Source of the DNA: Epiperipatus broadwayi
Taxonomy: Eukaryota > Onychophora > Udeonychophora > Euonychophora > Peripatidae
DNA length: 64,000 bases
Reading direction: 5' to 3'
Assembly: GCA_028023455.1 (NCBI GenBank)
Contig: JAQFVV010007216.1
Location: forward strand, 64,001-128,000
In this document: piece by piece, positions 1-11,080 of the stretch
Layout: every line of letters starts with the position of its first letter
How positions within the stretch are numbered: position 1 is the stretch's first letter
Notes under the pieces: model-generated
Told to the model about the DNA's origin: nothing
The model's input: the letters and a program-made list of their open reading frames with translations, nothing else
The model's database searches: none
Program-made: the position numbers and the translations under genes

Positions 1-340
1 ATTAAAGCCATCTTGTTAATCTACCTTATCACTGTTATTAATAAATAATGTTTAATATAAATTATCTGTTGTCATATCATCATTGCTGATTGGAATCTTA
101 TAGTTAATATTTAAAATTAGATAATATAGTCTATGCATATCACTGAGCTACATAGAGCTATATAAAAATGGGAAGATGTGTTAACATCAAGAATATTAAT
201 TATGTAGTAGACTAAGGAGTCTAGGCAGAGGTTTAAACTAGGATCATAGGAGTAGTGATACCACTATGCATGCTGGTTGAGAACATCTGCTTGGTCTCTC
301 TGTCTTGTTAACAAATTACATGTTTGACTATTATAGGGTT
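1..340. repeat. Dispersed direct repeat, copy 1
   Basis: This stretch matches 6410-6688 in the same orientation with many point differences and short indels. Shared landmarks are a run reading CATCTTRTTAATCTACCTT near the start, CATATCATCATTG, GAGCTATATAAAAATRGGAAG and ACCACTATGCATGCTGGTTG near the end. The copy may begin before the window. It holds a TATA-like TATATAAAAATG but no open reading frame I can support. It could be an LTR-like or other dispersed repeat; the family is not recognised. Confidence 0.6.
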
Positions 341-623
341 TTTTATATATAACAACACACCAACGCGAGGCTTGGAACCTCTTCACACAATCCTGAGCAA
401 AACTTAAGAAAACCTGAAAGGAGGTACAAAATTTGTTGTGCATAATAAGAAAGATTTTTTTTCCCTTCATAAGTAAAATAATGGGACAACTCCTACAAAA
501 TTTTTTTCTTGTGTATATTATGGTAATTAGTAATGTAAATTGTGAACCACTTCACCTTTAGAAAGATTTTATATACATATATATTACATTTTTTTTTGTT
601 CCAATTGATGATAAAAAATATTA

Positions 624-883
624 ACAGGTGGCACATAAAGCTAGAACTGGTGCATATATATAACTAAAAATGAGGCACCAATAGTCAAAAAAAATTGATT
701 GTAGTAAGAAAAAAAAAATTTCTATTTCTTTTGTAGGTGAATAGAGTGATCCACAGGTGGCACATAAAGCTAGAACTGGTGCATATATATATATAACTAA
801 AAATGAGGCATCAATAGTCAAAAAAAATTGATTGTAGTAAGAAAAAAAAATTTCTATTTCTTTTGTAGGTGAATAGAGTGATC
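624..883. repeat. Tandem repeat, two 129 bp units
   Basis: Units at 624-752 and 753-883 are nearly identical, each beginning ACAGGTGGCACATAAAGC and ending near GGTGAATAGAGTGATC. They differ mainly by two extra TA steps and single substitutions. The high identity implies a fairly recent local duplication. No coding content is seen. Confidence 0.85.
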
Positions 884-1013
884 AACACTAACAAACAAAT
901 AAGAAGGCCTTAAGTAGGAAAGATAAAAAATTTTATGAGGATGACAATGAAAAAAAAATTTTATAATATAGATAGCATAAAGTTAAATTGTTTTTTTAAA
1001 CAGGATAAACTGG

Positions 1014-2073
1014 AACAGAAAAAAAAAAAAATGCTGGACCAAAATGGGACACCATATTAGAATGACACAGAGAGGCGAACCACATTAATAAAGAAGTAAA
1101 AATAATGTTGGAAACAGAGGAGACAAAGGAAGAGAAATGGATGGGCAGACGGAGCCTAGAAGTAATACTGAAGGATACCAAGAAAGTAGACAAGGAGAGA
1201 GAGGGTTGAAAAGACAAATGGATGTGTTACAGATGTTGCATGCAATAATGAGGAATGAAGGGCCCAATCACCAATAAAAAAAAATATCCAGGATCATACG
1301 AGTCATTATGAAAGTCACACAAAGGAAGAAGTAAAGCAAGCTAAGTGGGTTCAAATCCAGACCACTATAATGATGAATGCCGAAAAACTGGGGCAAAATA
1401 TCGCAAGAATAGTCACACAATGGCTACATGAAACTCTACTGGAAGATGACCAAACACCTGCAAACAACCAATTGGGGGACAGTAAACAATGTTAAAGACA
1501 CCACACGAACCAGCAGTTCGCCAGTGGCGAAATCAATACAAGTGAGAACCTTCAAATGAGACATCGGGGAAAACCCAATGGTATATTTGGACAGCCTGAA
1601 AGAACTTTGTTTTCACAGATTAAGTGACAAGGAACAAGTTACAGTTGCTGGAAATCATTTTGGAGCGCAGAAAGAGACTGGCAAGGGAGTATTGGACAGC
1701 CATCACAATCTTCCATCAGCACCAAATGTGTTGCTAAAAACCTTCTGGAGCCACGAGAGGCAGGACCTCATCCTATACAGGGTCTCGCAGGAAAGATCTA
1801 CTAATGATGGAACAGAAACCCAGACCCAATTATTCCTAAAACAAGTGGTCCATGGTCTTCCCCAAATCTGATCCACAGATAATACAAAACATTAGATACA
1901 CCTTACCTCCGACTACTCAGCAGATCATGCAGAGCAATAGAGGCTACAATATTGAAGAGATGATTGAGTTGCTGACAGTCATCAATTTTGGAAATTTCTC
2001 CAAGGAAGCAATGGAGAAAACCAAAAAGGTATTTCAAACCCAAAGTCCTAAATTATATCATGACTGACCCTAC
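1014..2073 (+). pseudogene. Retrotransposon gag-like relic (frameshifted)
   Basis: The best-preserved part runs from about 1565. One frame carries GENPMVYLDSLKEL followed by FWSHERQDLILYRV and a motif ending FLKQVVHGLPQI. After a frameshift near 1865 it continues as DPQIIQNIRYTLPPTTQQIM and NIEEMIELLTVIN. This order (NP-x-x-Y-LxxL, FWS-E-RQ, a linker, then a PP-x-IQQ helix and an 'IEELIE' helix) is typical of Ty3/gypsy-type capsid proteins. The upstream 1014-1560 part is lysine- and glutamate-rich, has several stops and may be the N-terminal gag region. There is no pol gene beside it and the frame is broken, so it is a dead fragment. The family assignment is inferred from motif resemblance only. 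Confidence 0.45.
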
Positions 2074-2173
2074 AACCTGGGTGGACAACAATAGGAAAGA
2101 AAAAGATAGGCTATCACATGCTGACAAAGAAATAGTGATAAGGATTGTAAAGGGAGAAACCTGTAATATGTAT

Positions 2174-2837
2174 AATAGTTAATAAATACACAATATACAC
2201 CCATATAAACACACCTGCAGGCAAGGTATACCGTGAACACTCTATTCTATACCAAGAGATATTAAGTTTTTTTTTTTCTTTTTTGGTGTAACTGTGCGGA
2301 TATGAAGCAATGCATATATGCTTGTTTCATTTTCTTTAATTCCCCCGGGGTTTTTTTCCATTTAAGATCTAATATTTTTCCTAGGACTGACACATAAATA
2401 ATCAGCATGTGGGTGTGTGCAATTGCATAATGTATTAGATCAGAAAAACTCTAAGTAAACCTAGGAGAAATTAAATTTTAAAAAAGAGCTGAAGTAATAA
2501 AAACAATATGAAAGGATTTGGTAATGGAAAGATTCCATTAAGCTAAATGAGAGTTGGTGCCTTATGCAATATCAGTAACAAAAATCAGTAAAATAGATAT
2601 GGTTTGACACCTTTACGGTGAAAATGCGACTAAAGAGTCAAAAGTAAAAATAAAAACAAAAGGGCAGGAAACGGACACAGGAAATAATAAGGAAATAAAA
2701 GCAATTACGAAAAAGCAATAGGAAAATCAATTAGACAAATGTAAAAGTATGGAAATCCATTAAGAAGTGCGTGAGATGTAATGTTTCCTAAGGCGCTTCG
2801 AAAATAATATATATACCTATAAATCAATATAGATAGA
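2174..2837. other. No gene seen
   Basis: AT-rich sequence between the gag relic and a small minisatellite. It holds only short, low-complexity open frames with no recognisable protein. Confidence 0.5.
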
Positions 2838-2934
2838 AGCAAGATAATATATACAAGATATAGAAAAATAATGGATCCAGATATAAGCGAGATAATATAT
2901 TAAAGATATAGAAAAATAATGGATCCAGATATAA
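2838..2934. repeat. Short tandem duplication (~48 bp units)
   Basis: Two units share ATATAGAAAAATAATGGATC and a following CAGATATAA. The units differ by a few substitutions. Non-coding. Confidence 0.7.
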
Positions 2935-3186
2935 TGAAGTTCCTTACCAGAATGCACGAGTAGTCCAATGTCAGCTTCTCCTATGTTATCAAAGGGGAAG
3001 AGCAACACTCGATGTTAATTCCAGTGTGATTTCAGAAATATCCAGTGTTCCTGATGTCCAAAGCAGTTAATGCTGATCCAGAAGTACCTATCTACTGTAT
3101 CAAGAACCTAATGGCCACAATGGAAGGAAACCTCAATCCATTACCTTCAACTAGACTTGCCGTGAATTCAAAGTGCTTGATCCGTC

Positions 3187-3468
3187 TTTATGAATTGCCA
3201 GTAAAATCTTTCATAATTGTTAATAATTTCCAATATAAAGCAAGCATGTTTATTTATTTATTGACCATAACGTGAAGTAAATATGTAGGTACTATATTTT
3301 AAAAGTTTTTTTTTTGTCTTCATGAACTTTCCAGTAAAATCTTTCATTATAATTATTAATAATTTCCAATATAAAGAAAGCATGCTTATTTATTTATTAA
3401 CCATAACTTGAAGTAATTAACCATAACTTGAAGTAAATATGTAGGTACTATATTTTAAAAGAAGATTT
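3187..3468. repeat. Imperfect tandem duplication (~130-140 bp)
   Basis: Both units contain CCAGTAAAATCTTTCAT, AATAATTTCCAATATAAAG and AAATATGTAGGTACTATATT. The second unit (from about 3320) has an additional small internal duplication of TTAACCATAACTTGAAGTAA. Non-coding. Confidence 0.75.
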
Positions 3469-3783
3469 TTTTTTTCATTTTTAATGTAAATGTTTGATGG
3501 TCCAAATTCTTTATTTTACATTTTTATCTATTTTGTTAACTTCTAAAAATTGGACAACGGAGATTAAATGTATAAAAATGCAAACATCATCATGTTTCTT
3601 TCAGAACATCCCCAAGGGTACTGTGTATCAAGAATAAGTCAAGAGTGGAAAAATAAGTAAAGTTAAAAGTTTTATAATATGTTATTTTATTATTTCTAGG
3701 CAGTGATATTATTTTGGTTACAATTTCATATATTAGCTTAGGTGTGTCCCCTATTTAAAAATGTAATAAATTATTAATGTATA

Positions 3784-4136
3784 TGTTGCATTCTAAACAC
3801 ACATCAGTGAAGCTATTTTTCAATACTTTCTAGCTTAGCGTTTTCGAGAGCTACATGTTGCCATATTCATAGCTTGTGCTAACAATGGTTTTGGGTTAGC
3901 TTGTGCAATGTTGATGTATGCAAATTTTCTAGACCACCCATAGAAATCAAGAAGCAGGTGTTGCATTCTAAACACACATCAGTGAAGCTATTTTTCAATA
4001 CTTTCTAGCTTAGCATTTTCGAGAGTTACTTTTTCTCATATTCATCGCTTGTGCTAACAATGGTTTTGTGTTAGCTTGTGCAATGCTGATGTATGCAAAT
4101 TTTCTAGACCGCCCATTTTTAGAAATCGAGAAGCAG
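3784..4136 (-). repeat. 175 bp tandem duplication at the 3' end of a Penelope-like relic
   Basis: Units 3784-3958 and 3959-4136 both start TGTTGCATTCTAAACACACA and end GAAATCRAGAAGCAGG. The second unit runs directly into the GIY-YIG coding relic on the minus strand, so the repeat unit contains its last codons plus the 3' untranslated part. Penelope-like elements often carry partial tandem copies of their ends (pseudo-LTRs), which would explain the arrangement. Confidence 0.7.
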
Positions 4137-4470
4137 GCGTCTCTTGTACTGATGGCATTAGAGTCATCTGCTATGAAACATGCTTCTTTTACTTTGCGCT
4201 TGGCATCATTGCGCTCAAAGCACACAATCTCAGCTGCAGTAGGTTGGAATGCGTGACCAGAGGCTATTTGATGTTCCAAAAATAATGAGATGCCTTCAGA
4301 TTTGAATCGTGACTTATTGTATACATATCTGTGTTGTGATACTCCAATAGTGTCGCATGTGTCTCATTGTAGTGTGTCACCCCACAAACTCTTTGAGGGA
4401 AAGGCATCTTGTACACCACTTCTGGGGTTTGGTTAATTAAAATTAATGGTGGTAAATATTTATTATATGT
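4010..4470 (-). pseudogene. Penelope-like element, C-terminal GIY-YIG endonuclease relic
   Basis: Read on the minus strand, the relic begins near 4460 with VVYKMPFPQRVCGVTHYNET, a degraded GIY-YIG N-terminal segment (VYK...Y-x-G/N-ET). It continues with a histidine-containing helix, then crosses a frameshift near 4285 into HQIASGHAFQ, AAEIVCFERND and KEACFIADDSNAISTRDACF. The histidine-rich 'H-x-x-x-x-H' region, the glutamate-rich 'E...KRK..EA-x-I' helix and the asparagine near the end match the usual C-terminus of Penelope-like reverse transcriptases. No reverse transcriptase domain is visible upstream. A second relic of the same family lies at 17493-17712. The family is inferred from motif order. 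Confidence 0.55.
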
Positions 4471-4756
4471 GTGCAATGACACTCTATATATAAAACTAAG
4501 AGCGAGCCATAAAATTTCTATTTTTATTAAGATATTATGATAGAGAACGGATTACATGATCAGCTATTATGGGTTAAATATTTGAAAACCACGCACTCTT
4601 CACAAATCTGGGAGCTTAATTGTAAGTAAAGGGATGAAGATGCTTGAAAATCTGAGTTCAAATCCCCTATACTATTATGGGTTAGTAAAATCTTTTATTA
4701 TAATGATATGATAGCTATATTAATACTACTAAAAATAAGTTTGTAAGGAAAGATAA

Positions 4757-4935
4757 AAGGTGGCTGCTAGAGGGTTGCATTAGATCCTAAGATCTAGGTG
4801 CAGTGCTCTCAGATCCAAGGCTCCTCACTGACAAAGGCCACAAGCCAGAAACTAGTCTGGGAATATTGGATGAGTAGGCACTAGATGGGGATTTTATGCA
4901 CAAGCCTTCTGGCATCCATTGATTACTCTATCTTG
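4757..4935 (+). repeat. Hammerhead-bearing repeat, copy A
   Basis: This is a partial copy of the repeat clustered at 32.3-33.7 kb, recognised by GGTGGCTGCTAGAGGGTTGC, GATCCTAAGATCTAGGTGCA and GGCATCCATTGATTACT. It contains a degenerate hammerhead motif, described separately. Confidence 0.75.
4811..4873 (+). ncRNA. Type I hammerhead ribozyme motif, copy A (core mutated)
   Basis: The core reads CUGACAA where CUGAUGA is needed, so the catalytic G8 is replaced and cleavage is not expected. The rest of the fold is intact. The outer stem I is AUCCAA with UUGGAU. The inner stem I is UCCUCA with UGGGAA (one mismatch). Stem II is GGC-CACAA-GCC. GAAAC-UA-GUC closes a two-base-pair stem III with the cytosine at the cleavage site. 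The GGC/GCC stem II contrasts with AGC/GCU in another copy, a compensatory change. Confidence 0.55.
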
Positions 4936-5163
4936 CTGTGTGTGTCAATACATATAGCGAGTTTTGCCTGTTTGAAAAATAATTCTGAAAAAAAATTTTT
5001 ATCATTGGGCTAGGTAGTAGAGCTGATGGATTGAAGATTCAGGCCATAAATCCTAATGTACTTCACATATATACCTTCCTCTTAGAATCCACCTTTTGGT
5101 TAGAAGTAGGAGCACCTCTGCAACCTGGAGCATCACCCTTCGTATCATGAATTATGCCTTTAG

Positions 5164-5227
5164 ATCACAGACGATCCATTTTATTGTGATAGTCAATGAA
5201 CCACACATAATAAATGGAGTCCGTGAT
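5164..5227. repeat. Imperfect inverted repeat (hairpin)
   Basis: The arms ATCACAGACGATCCATTTTA and, in reverse complement, ATCACGGACTCCATTTATTA are separated by about 14 bases. It lies just beyond the 3' end of the RTE-like relic and could be part of its 3' untranslated region or a separate small foldback insertion. Confidence 0.5.
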
Positions 5228-5339
5228 TCTTAATATTCCTCGCTGCATTATGTTCGCACCTATGCCTTTTCCGTGCCATGTCTTGTTTTAACTTGAATAC
5301 CATAAACCAATAATAATAATTTTTTAAAAAAGGAAAAAT

Positions 5340-6395
5340 TAATGCTAACTCATAGTTTGTTGATTCATCATCATCAATCATTATCAATCCATTACAGGAT
5401 GAAGGTCTCTCCAAGTTCAATCCATCTTTTCCTATCTTTAGCTTCTCTTCTCCACATCACCCCTGCACATTTTCTTATTTCATCCATCCATCTGACATGT
5501 TGTCTCTTTCTGGGTCTTTTACAATCTCTTGGAATCCAGTTTAAAATTTCAATTGTCCATCTATTATCATCTCTTCTAGCAATATGTCCAGCCCAACTCC
5601 ACCTCAGTCAGACTTTTTTCAATGGAGGTCAGTAACACCTGTTTGTTCTCTTACCCATACATTGCGTTTTCGATTTATTCTTGTTACTTCCAACATGCAT
5701 CTCTCCATACTTCTTTGAGTGGTCTGAAGTCTCTGTATTGCTCTTCTATTAAGTGTCCAAGTCTCAGATCCATAAGTAAGAACTGGCAAAACACATTTAT
5801 TAAAAACCTTCCTTTTCAAACACATAGGCATATTTCCTTTTAGTATGTTAGTATACTTTTACGAAAAGCACTCCAAACAAGTTTAATTCTATGATTAATT
5901 TCATCCATTATGTTTCCATCTGTATTAACAATCTGACTAAGGTATTTGTAACTGTTAACTTCTTCTAACTCATCATAATCAATCTTTATTAACATATTTT
6001 GAGAAATCTCTATTAATCATTACTTTAGTCTTTTTAACATTTATCTTTAGTCCTACTTTCTTCTGATAACTCCTGCAACATTTCCTGTAGCTCTAAAGCA
6101 TTATTTGCAAAAACAACTACATCATCTGTAAAATCTAAATGACTTAAATAATCTCCATTTACTTTCACTCCTTTAGCTTCCCATTTTTAATCCACAAAAT
6201 ACTTCCTGCAGCACTGCTGTAAAAAGTTTTGGAGATATGGAGTCACCCTGTCTTACACCCATTTCAATGTTGATTTTCCTACTATCATTATTATTAGGGT
6301 TGTAATTGCCCCGTGGATAAAACAATAAAGCACAACCTTTGATGCATTCAAATATTACATATTTGTGTAAGGACCAGTAGACAACCATCTATCCC
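5340..6395 (-). pseudogene. RTE-like non-LTR retrotransposon reverse transcriptase relic
   Basis: Read from about 6390 downward on the minus strand, the relic shows GVRQGDSISPKLFTAVLQEV (the RT substrate-positioning motif). Next comes FTDDVVVFANNALELQEML, a variant of the catalytic F-A-D-D box with T for A. A 'LKIN..KTK' region follows, then KYL, then after frameshifts FNKCVLPVLTYGSETWTLNR, QRSMERCML and RNVWVREQTGVTD. A final segment is rich in 'EKLKIGKDG'. These are the palm, thumb and C-terminal signatures of RTE-clade endonuclease-reverse transcriptases. At least three frame changes and several stops are present. The endonuclease domain is absent, so it is a 5'-truncated dead copy. Confidence 0.75.
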
Positions 6396-6409
6396 GCTCT
6401 GTAAATATT

Positions 6410-6688
6410 GAAGTCATCTTATTAATCTACCTTCATCATTGTTATTAATAAATATTGTTTTAATATAAATCATCTGTTGTCATATCATCATTGTGATTGG
6501 ATGCATATCCCTGAGTTATGTAGAGCTATATAAAAATAGGAAGCTGTGTTAACGTCAAGGTGTTAATTATGTAGTAGAGACTAAGGAGCCTAGGAAACTA
6601 GGATTATAGGAGTAATGATACCACTATGCATGCTGGTTGAAAACATCTGCTTGATTGCTTGGTCTTGTTAGCAAATTTGACCATTACA
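6410..6688. repeat. Dispersed direct repeat, copy 2
   Basis: Second copy of the repeat at 1-340, in the same orientation. It starts immediately upstream (in minus-strand sense) of the RTE-like relic. It has a ~30 bp deletion relative to copy 1 after CATTGTGATTGGA. Confidence 0.6.
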
Positions 6689-7948
6689 ATATATATTGTC
6701 CTTTTCAAAGATTTCCCTTTTAAATCACTACTGCCACCCACCAATATAAGTGGGCATAGTTTTCCTATTATGGCTGCTTGATTTCTTACACAGTGTTATA
6801 CTTATATAGAGAAAAGTTCTCGATGACATAAAATTCAAAATTCTAATCAATATTAGATTTAGCCACATAAAATATTCAAATGCAAAAAAAATAATCTTTT
6901 CCTGATCCATCACAGACTTCTATTAGATCCTTAATTCATTTCACATTTTGTATCACAAATATAATTGATATTTCCTTTCAAATCCCACTTTTTTTAAGTT
7001 CATTACCACCTGTGAATTATGTGTGAAAACTGCTTTATTTAAAAAGTATAAAACTCAAGTGCTTGATGAATGAAGATTATGTGGATCATGAATATTAATT
7101 CATATTCTATAACAAAAATGGTCAAATAAAATATAATTCTTCTGCAGCTGAAAAGTGTGATTTTTTATATCAATATTATAAAATATTTATCTGGAATAAT
7201 CACAAGAATAATCTGTCACTGATGTTTTTAGAAACACCAAACAAGAACCTCAATTCACTTTATGTAAATTCTAAATAAATAATTTTCTTTTTATATGTAA
7301 TTTCAATGCACTAAATAATGCTTATTGTAGTTTCACTACACTTGAATTCACTATTATAACGTTAAACCTACATTTATAGTGAAGAAAATAAATAAAATTA
7401 ATCCCTTACTTTGTAAATAATCCTAATATTTGTATAGATAAAATTTTTTTTATCTATAACTAATAAAAACAATACATTTTTTCCCCAAACTTTAAAACAT
7501 ATTTTAATAACCAATTAGGTTAAAGTCACTGCATTAAAACATACTATACAGCTGTACAATTTTCAGTGGTTAAATGACCAGTTTAATTATTGAAAGTTTT
7601 AAGTATTACACTGTGTGGATGCATATGTACATATATATTTCCACACACTGACAAACTAAAACTATATGATTTCTAATCCCAGAAATGCTAGACATTTTGA
7701 TCATTCGATAAAATAAATTATTTCAAACATAAAAAGTCCTCTGGAATTAGTTATTGTCAATCAAATACAATAATAATAATAATAACTATCATGACGCTGG
7801 TCATTGCTAACTGGAGAAGTCAAATGAACTTTCAAATATAATTAAAGTTCAAAAATATTTTCTTTTTTCTTTTTTTATGTAAGAACTATTTTCATTCAAT
7901 TTATGAAGAAAACCAAAAGATCAAAAAAAAAAATTATGTCTCTTACAG
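6689..7948. other. AT-rich, no gene; includes the 3' untranslated region of the TMUB-type gene
   Basis: No protein is recognised. The part next to 7948 must be the 3' untranslated region of the minus-strand TMUB-type gene. Many AATAAA-like sites occur on the minus strand, so I cannot choose the polyadenylation site. Confidence 0.4.
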
Positions 7949-8423
7949 TCATGTTGTAGAATGGGTATTTTGAATCACACTGTTTCCAGGTGTATGAATG
8001 TCCTCCAAAGAAATACTATTATTTCTTTGATGGCTATTTTCAAGTTCCGTAATTCGTTGTCTATTGTCCTGCTGATAAGGCCAATGAATGGCGATAAGAA
8101 CGAAAAAAAAAAGGCAAGTGATTCCTGTTAATGCTAATGTTGAACTTGTGTTAAAATACTGACGGTGCTGCACTCTGCAGTACCAAATTAAACTTAATAT
8201 TAACCCAAACAGAGGAAGCATTAAACTTCCAACTTCTAATCCTTCTCTTTCTTCAGTAGTTGAAATGGGTGTCGGTGATGAACTGGAAACAATCAAACAG
8301 TGAACAACACACCCATTATTAACACCATAAGATTGTAATGTGTCCTGATCATTTCTCAAAACTTGACCATTAAAAATAAGGCGAACTATTTTATTACTAG
8401 CCAAATCTTCAGCAAAATGCCTC
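7949..8423 (-). CDS. TMUB1/TMUB2-type protein, coding exon 2 (3' exon)
   Basis: This exon encodes residues 243-400 and ends in TGA at 7951-7949. The acceptor reads TATTTTTAG before GAGGCATTT. Joined in phase 2 to the exon ending at 20364, it completes the ubiquitin-like domain (NKIVRLIFNGQVLRNDQDTL, then GCVVHCLIV). After a serine/threonine linker come EGLEVGSLMLPLFGLILSL and WYCRVQHRQYF, the second membrane segment (about residues 310-327), and a third segment TLALTGITCLFFFVLIAIHW (about 338-357). The tail is hydrophilic and asparagine-rich. The 'LEVGSL-LPL...WYC-x-x-Q-R-F' pattern is diagnostic for the animal TMUB family. Confidence 0.92.
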
Positions 8424-9129
8424 CTAAAAATATTTAATAAAAAAAAAAGATTAAAATCAAAATAATGAAATAAAAACTAAACAATCTAATATATTATGCT
8501 TTAAAAAGGTATATATATAATTTGTTTTAAAAAGTCAAAAAAAATAATTTTCACTTAACATGAATTTATAATAATGATCAAATAATCTAAAGTTTACACC
8601 CAAAAGTTTTTAACAAAAAGAAATCAAAATAAAGATAATATGAAATTGGAAAAAATAAAAAATTCACAAAACTTTTATAAAAAATAATTATTTAGCTTAA
8701 ATATCAAACTTAATTATAATTTTAGATTCTGTCTGTGAAAATTTATAGTTTCTTTTATATAGATATACATGCACAGGGCAGTTTTAGTTGTTGCTGGAAT
8801 CATAATCATAAAAGGTAAATTTGTGAATGAAAAATTTCAGTAACACACAGTTATCATATACATCAGACTGATTCATATGCCTTATTGAAAACCATAAAGA
8901 ATATAGTAACACATGACTCCTATCTATTCTCACTAACATTCAGTAACAATATCCACATCAGAGAATAAAATTAAATATTTTTTCTTATGCTTATTTCCTC
9001 TTAATAATTTATAGAAGTGTTTCAATAATATTAGATTAGCAGTCAGTGAAATCTAAATTTTTAAATAAAAGTTTGATGACTGTCCAGTAATGACAAAATA
9101 TTTCTATAAATAATATATATTGTATCTGG

Positions 9130-9290
9130 ACACAACAGTACAACCTCTTTACCTCGGTTGTAACTATTTCCTGATGAGCATATTGTAGGAAGGAACCATT
9201 AATTGGCATTCCCCAATACAGACATCATCCCACCTACAACAATATTTCCTACTCATCAGAGGATGTAGTACCATAAAGACTGGAAACACC
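9130..9290. repeat. Imperfect inverted repeat containing CTGATGAG in both arms
   Basis: CTGATGAG followed by TATTG and TGTAGG is seen on the plus strand near 9171 and again, inverted, near 9255. The piece is more GC-rich than its surroundings and looks like part of an unrecognised repeat that continues to about 9440. No coding content. Confidence 0.4.
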
Positions 9291-9906
9291 TAAATATTTA
9301 TGTATTTGGTTTCCCCAAACGGTGCCACTAGAGTTCCATCTCACTACAACCTGACTTACCTAGGTCTAGTTATGCTGGACATAGCTCAGGAGGCATGAGA
9401 TTCTTGTGAACAAGTGAATGAATGTCAAATGATGCAACATGAACAACTGGATTGGTTTTATATAACAATAGATTTATTTCTTAACATTTGTTAAGATCAT
9501 TAGTTCTCCATAGTTATTTTGGCAATAATCCCATAAAGTTTATCATTAGTTCATTTTTGATATAGTTCATCTTTAGGATCCATTTTCTGATATGCACATA
9601 TTTTCTTGGGTTCTACTGATCAGTTACTCCTCATTGGTGATGTATTTATCCACGGTGTCCTTTAATTCTTTAGTTGTAATTCAAATATTATTCCTTAATC
9701 CATGTACAGCTGTATCTTACTAACAAGCATTTGTAATTCCTTATCTATTATTTTCTTAAGCACTTCTAATCCTTCCAGTTATAACTGTGTTTTGTTCATA
9801 ACATTTATTATTCCACCATCTATAGATGTACCTGAATTATATAATGTTTATATTTCATTCAGATTAACATATGTGGCATATATAATTTATACTAGTGCAA
9901 ATGTAT

Positions 9907-11080
9907 TTTGTTTACATAATCATTGTGATTTATTCCATTAAAAACGTTTTGATCATAAACATAAGTATTTGGGATTTATTTCGATACAGACATATGAGTG
10001 TGTCTAAAATATAAGTATTCATGAGTTATTCCAATAAAAGCATATTTTATAGACATCTAAGTATTTATGATTTATCCCCAATAAAACGTATTTGCATACA
10101 GAAATATAATCATTTATGATTTATTTCAAGAAAAGTGTTTTTTTGATTATAAATATATAAGTATGAATTCTTTATTTCCACACAGACGTATTTGGTATAT
10201 AAAATGTATAAGCATTTAGCATTTATCCTAATAAAAACATATAAAATATAATCATTTATGATTTATTTCAAAAAATGTTTTTTGATTACTAACATATAAG
10301 TATTAATTCTTTATTTCCACATAGACATATTTGGTATATAAGATGTATAAGCATTTAGGATTTATCTTAATAAAAACGTGTTTGCATATAAAATATAATC
10401 ATTTATGATTTATTTCAAGAAAAATGTATTTTTGATTATAAACATATAAGTATTAATTCTTTATTTCCATACAGCGTATTTGATATATAAAATGTATAAG
10501 CATTTAGGATTTATCCTAATAAAAATGTATTTGCCTATAAAATGTAATCATTTATGATTTATTTCAAGAAAAATGTATTTTGATTATAAACATATAAGTA
10601 TTAATTCTTTATTTCCATACAGCGTATTTGATATATAAAATGTATAAGCATTTAGGATTTATCCTAATAAAATGTATTTGCATATAAAAATATAAACATT
10701 TATGATTTATTCAAAAAAAGATGTATTTTGATTATAAACATATAGGCATTAATTCTTTATTGCCACACAGATGTATTTACTATATAAAATGTATAAGCAT
10801 TTAGGATTTATCCTAATAAAAACGTTAAAGATGTATATTGTATACAAACATATAAGTATTTATGAGTTATTTCAATACAAACGTATTTTGCAGATCAGAT
10901 ATAAGTATTTGTTCTTTATTTTAATTCAGATGTATTTGCATATAAAAGGATAATCATTCATGATTTATTTCATTAAAGACACATTTTGATTATAGACATC
11001 TAAGTATTTATGATTTATCCCCAATAAAACGTTTGCATATAGAAATATAATCATTTATGATTTATTTCAAGAAAGATATT
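9907..11080. repeat. Minisatellite with ~50 bp monomers and ~148 bp higher-order unit
   Basis: The monomer resembles TATAAGTATTTATGATTTAT, then TTCAATAAAAACGTATTTGC. It recurs about 20 times with substitutions. In the central part three diverged monomers form a higher-order unit marked by AATTCTTTATTTCCA, seen near 10169, 10307, 10457, 10603 and 10752, a spacing of 138-150 bp. The most similar neighbouring units (10390-10680) are almost identical, indicating recent unit-level amplification. It lies inside the large TMUB-type intron and is non-coding. Confidence 0.85.

Noticed and set aside
264-1267. Short minus-strand frames at 264-470, 621-821, 996-1217 and 1085-1267
   Set aside because: Low-complexity translations across repeats or antisense to the gag-like relic; no recognisable domains.
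3784-3830. Minus-strand CACTGATGTGTGTTTAGAAT as a hammerhead core
   Set aside because: A9 is replaced, GAAA is absent and no stem III with GUH follows.
9165-9285. CTGATGAG words as a further hammerhead ribozyme
   Set aside because: No stem II of usable length before a GAAA and no GUH cleavage site in register. The inverted arms explain the repeated word.
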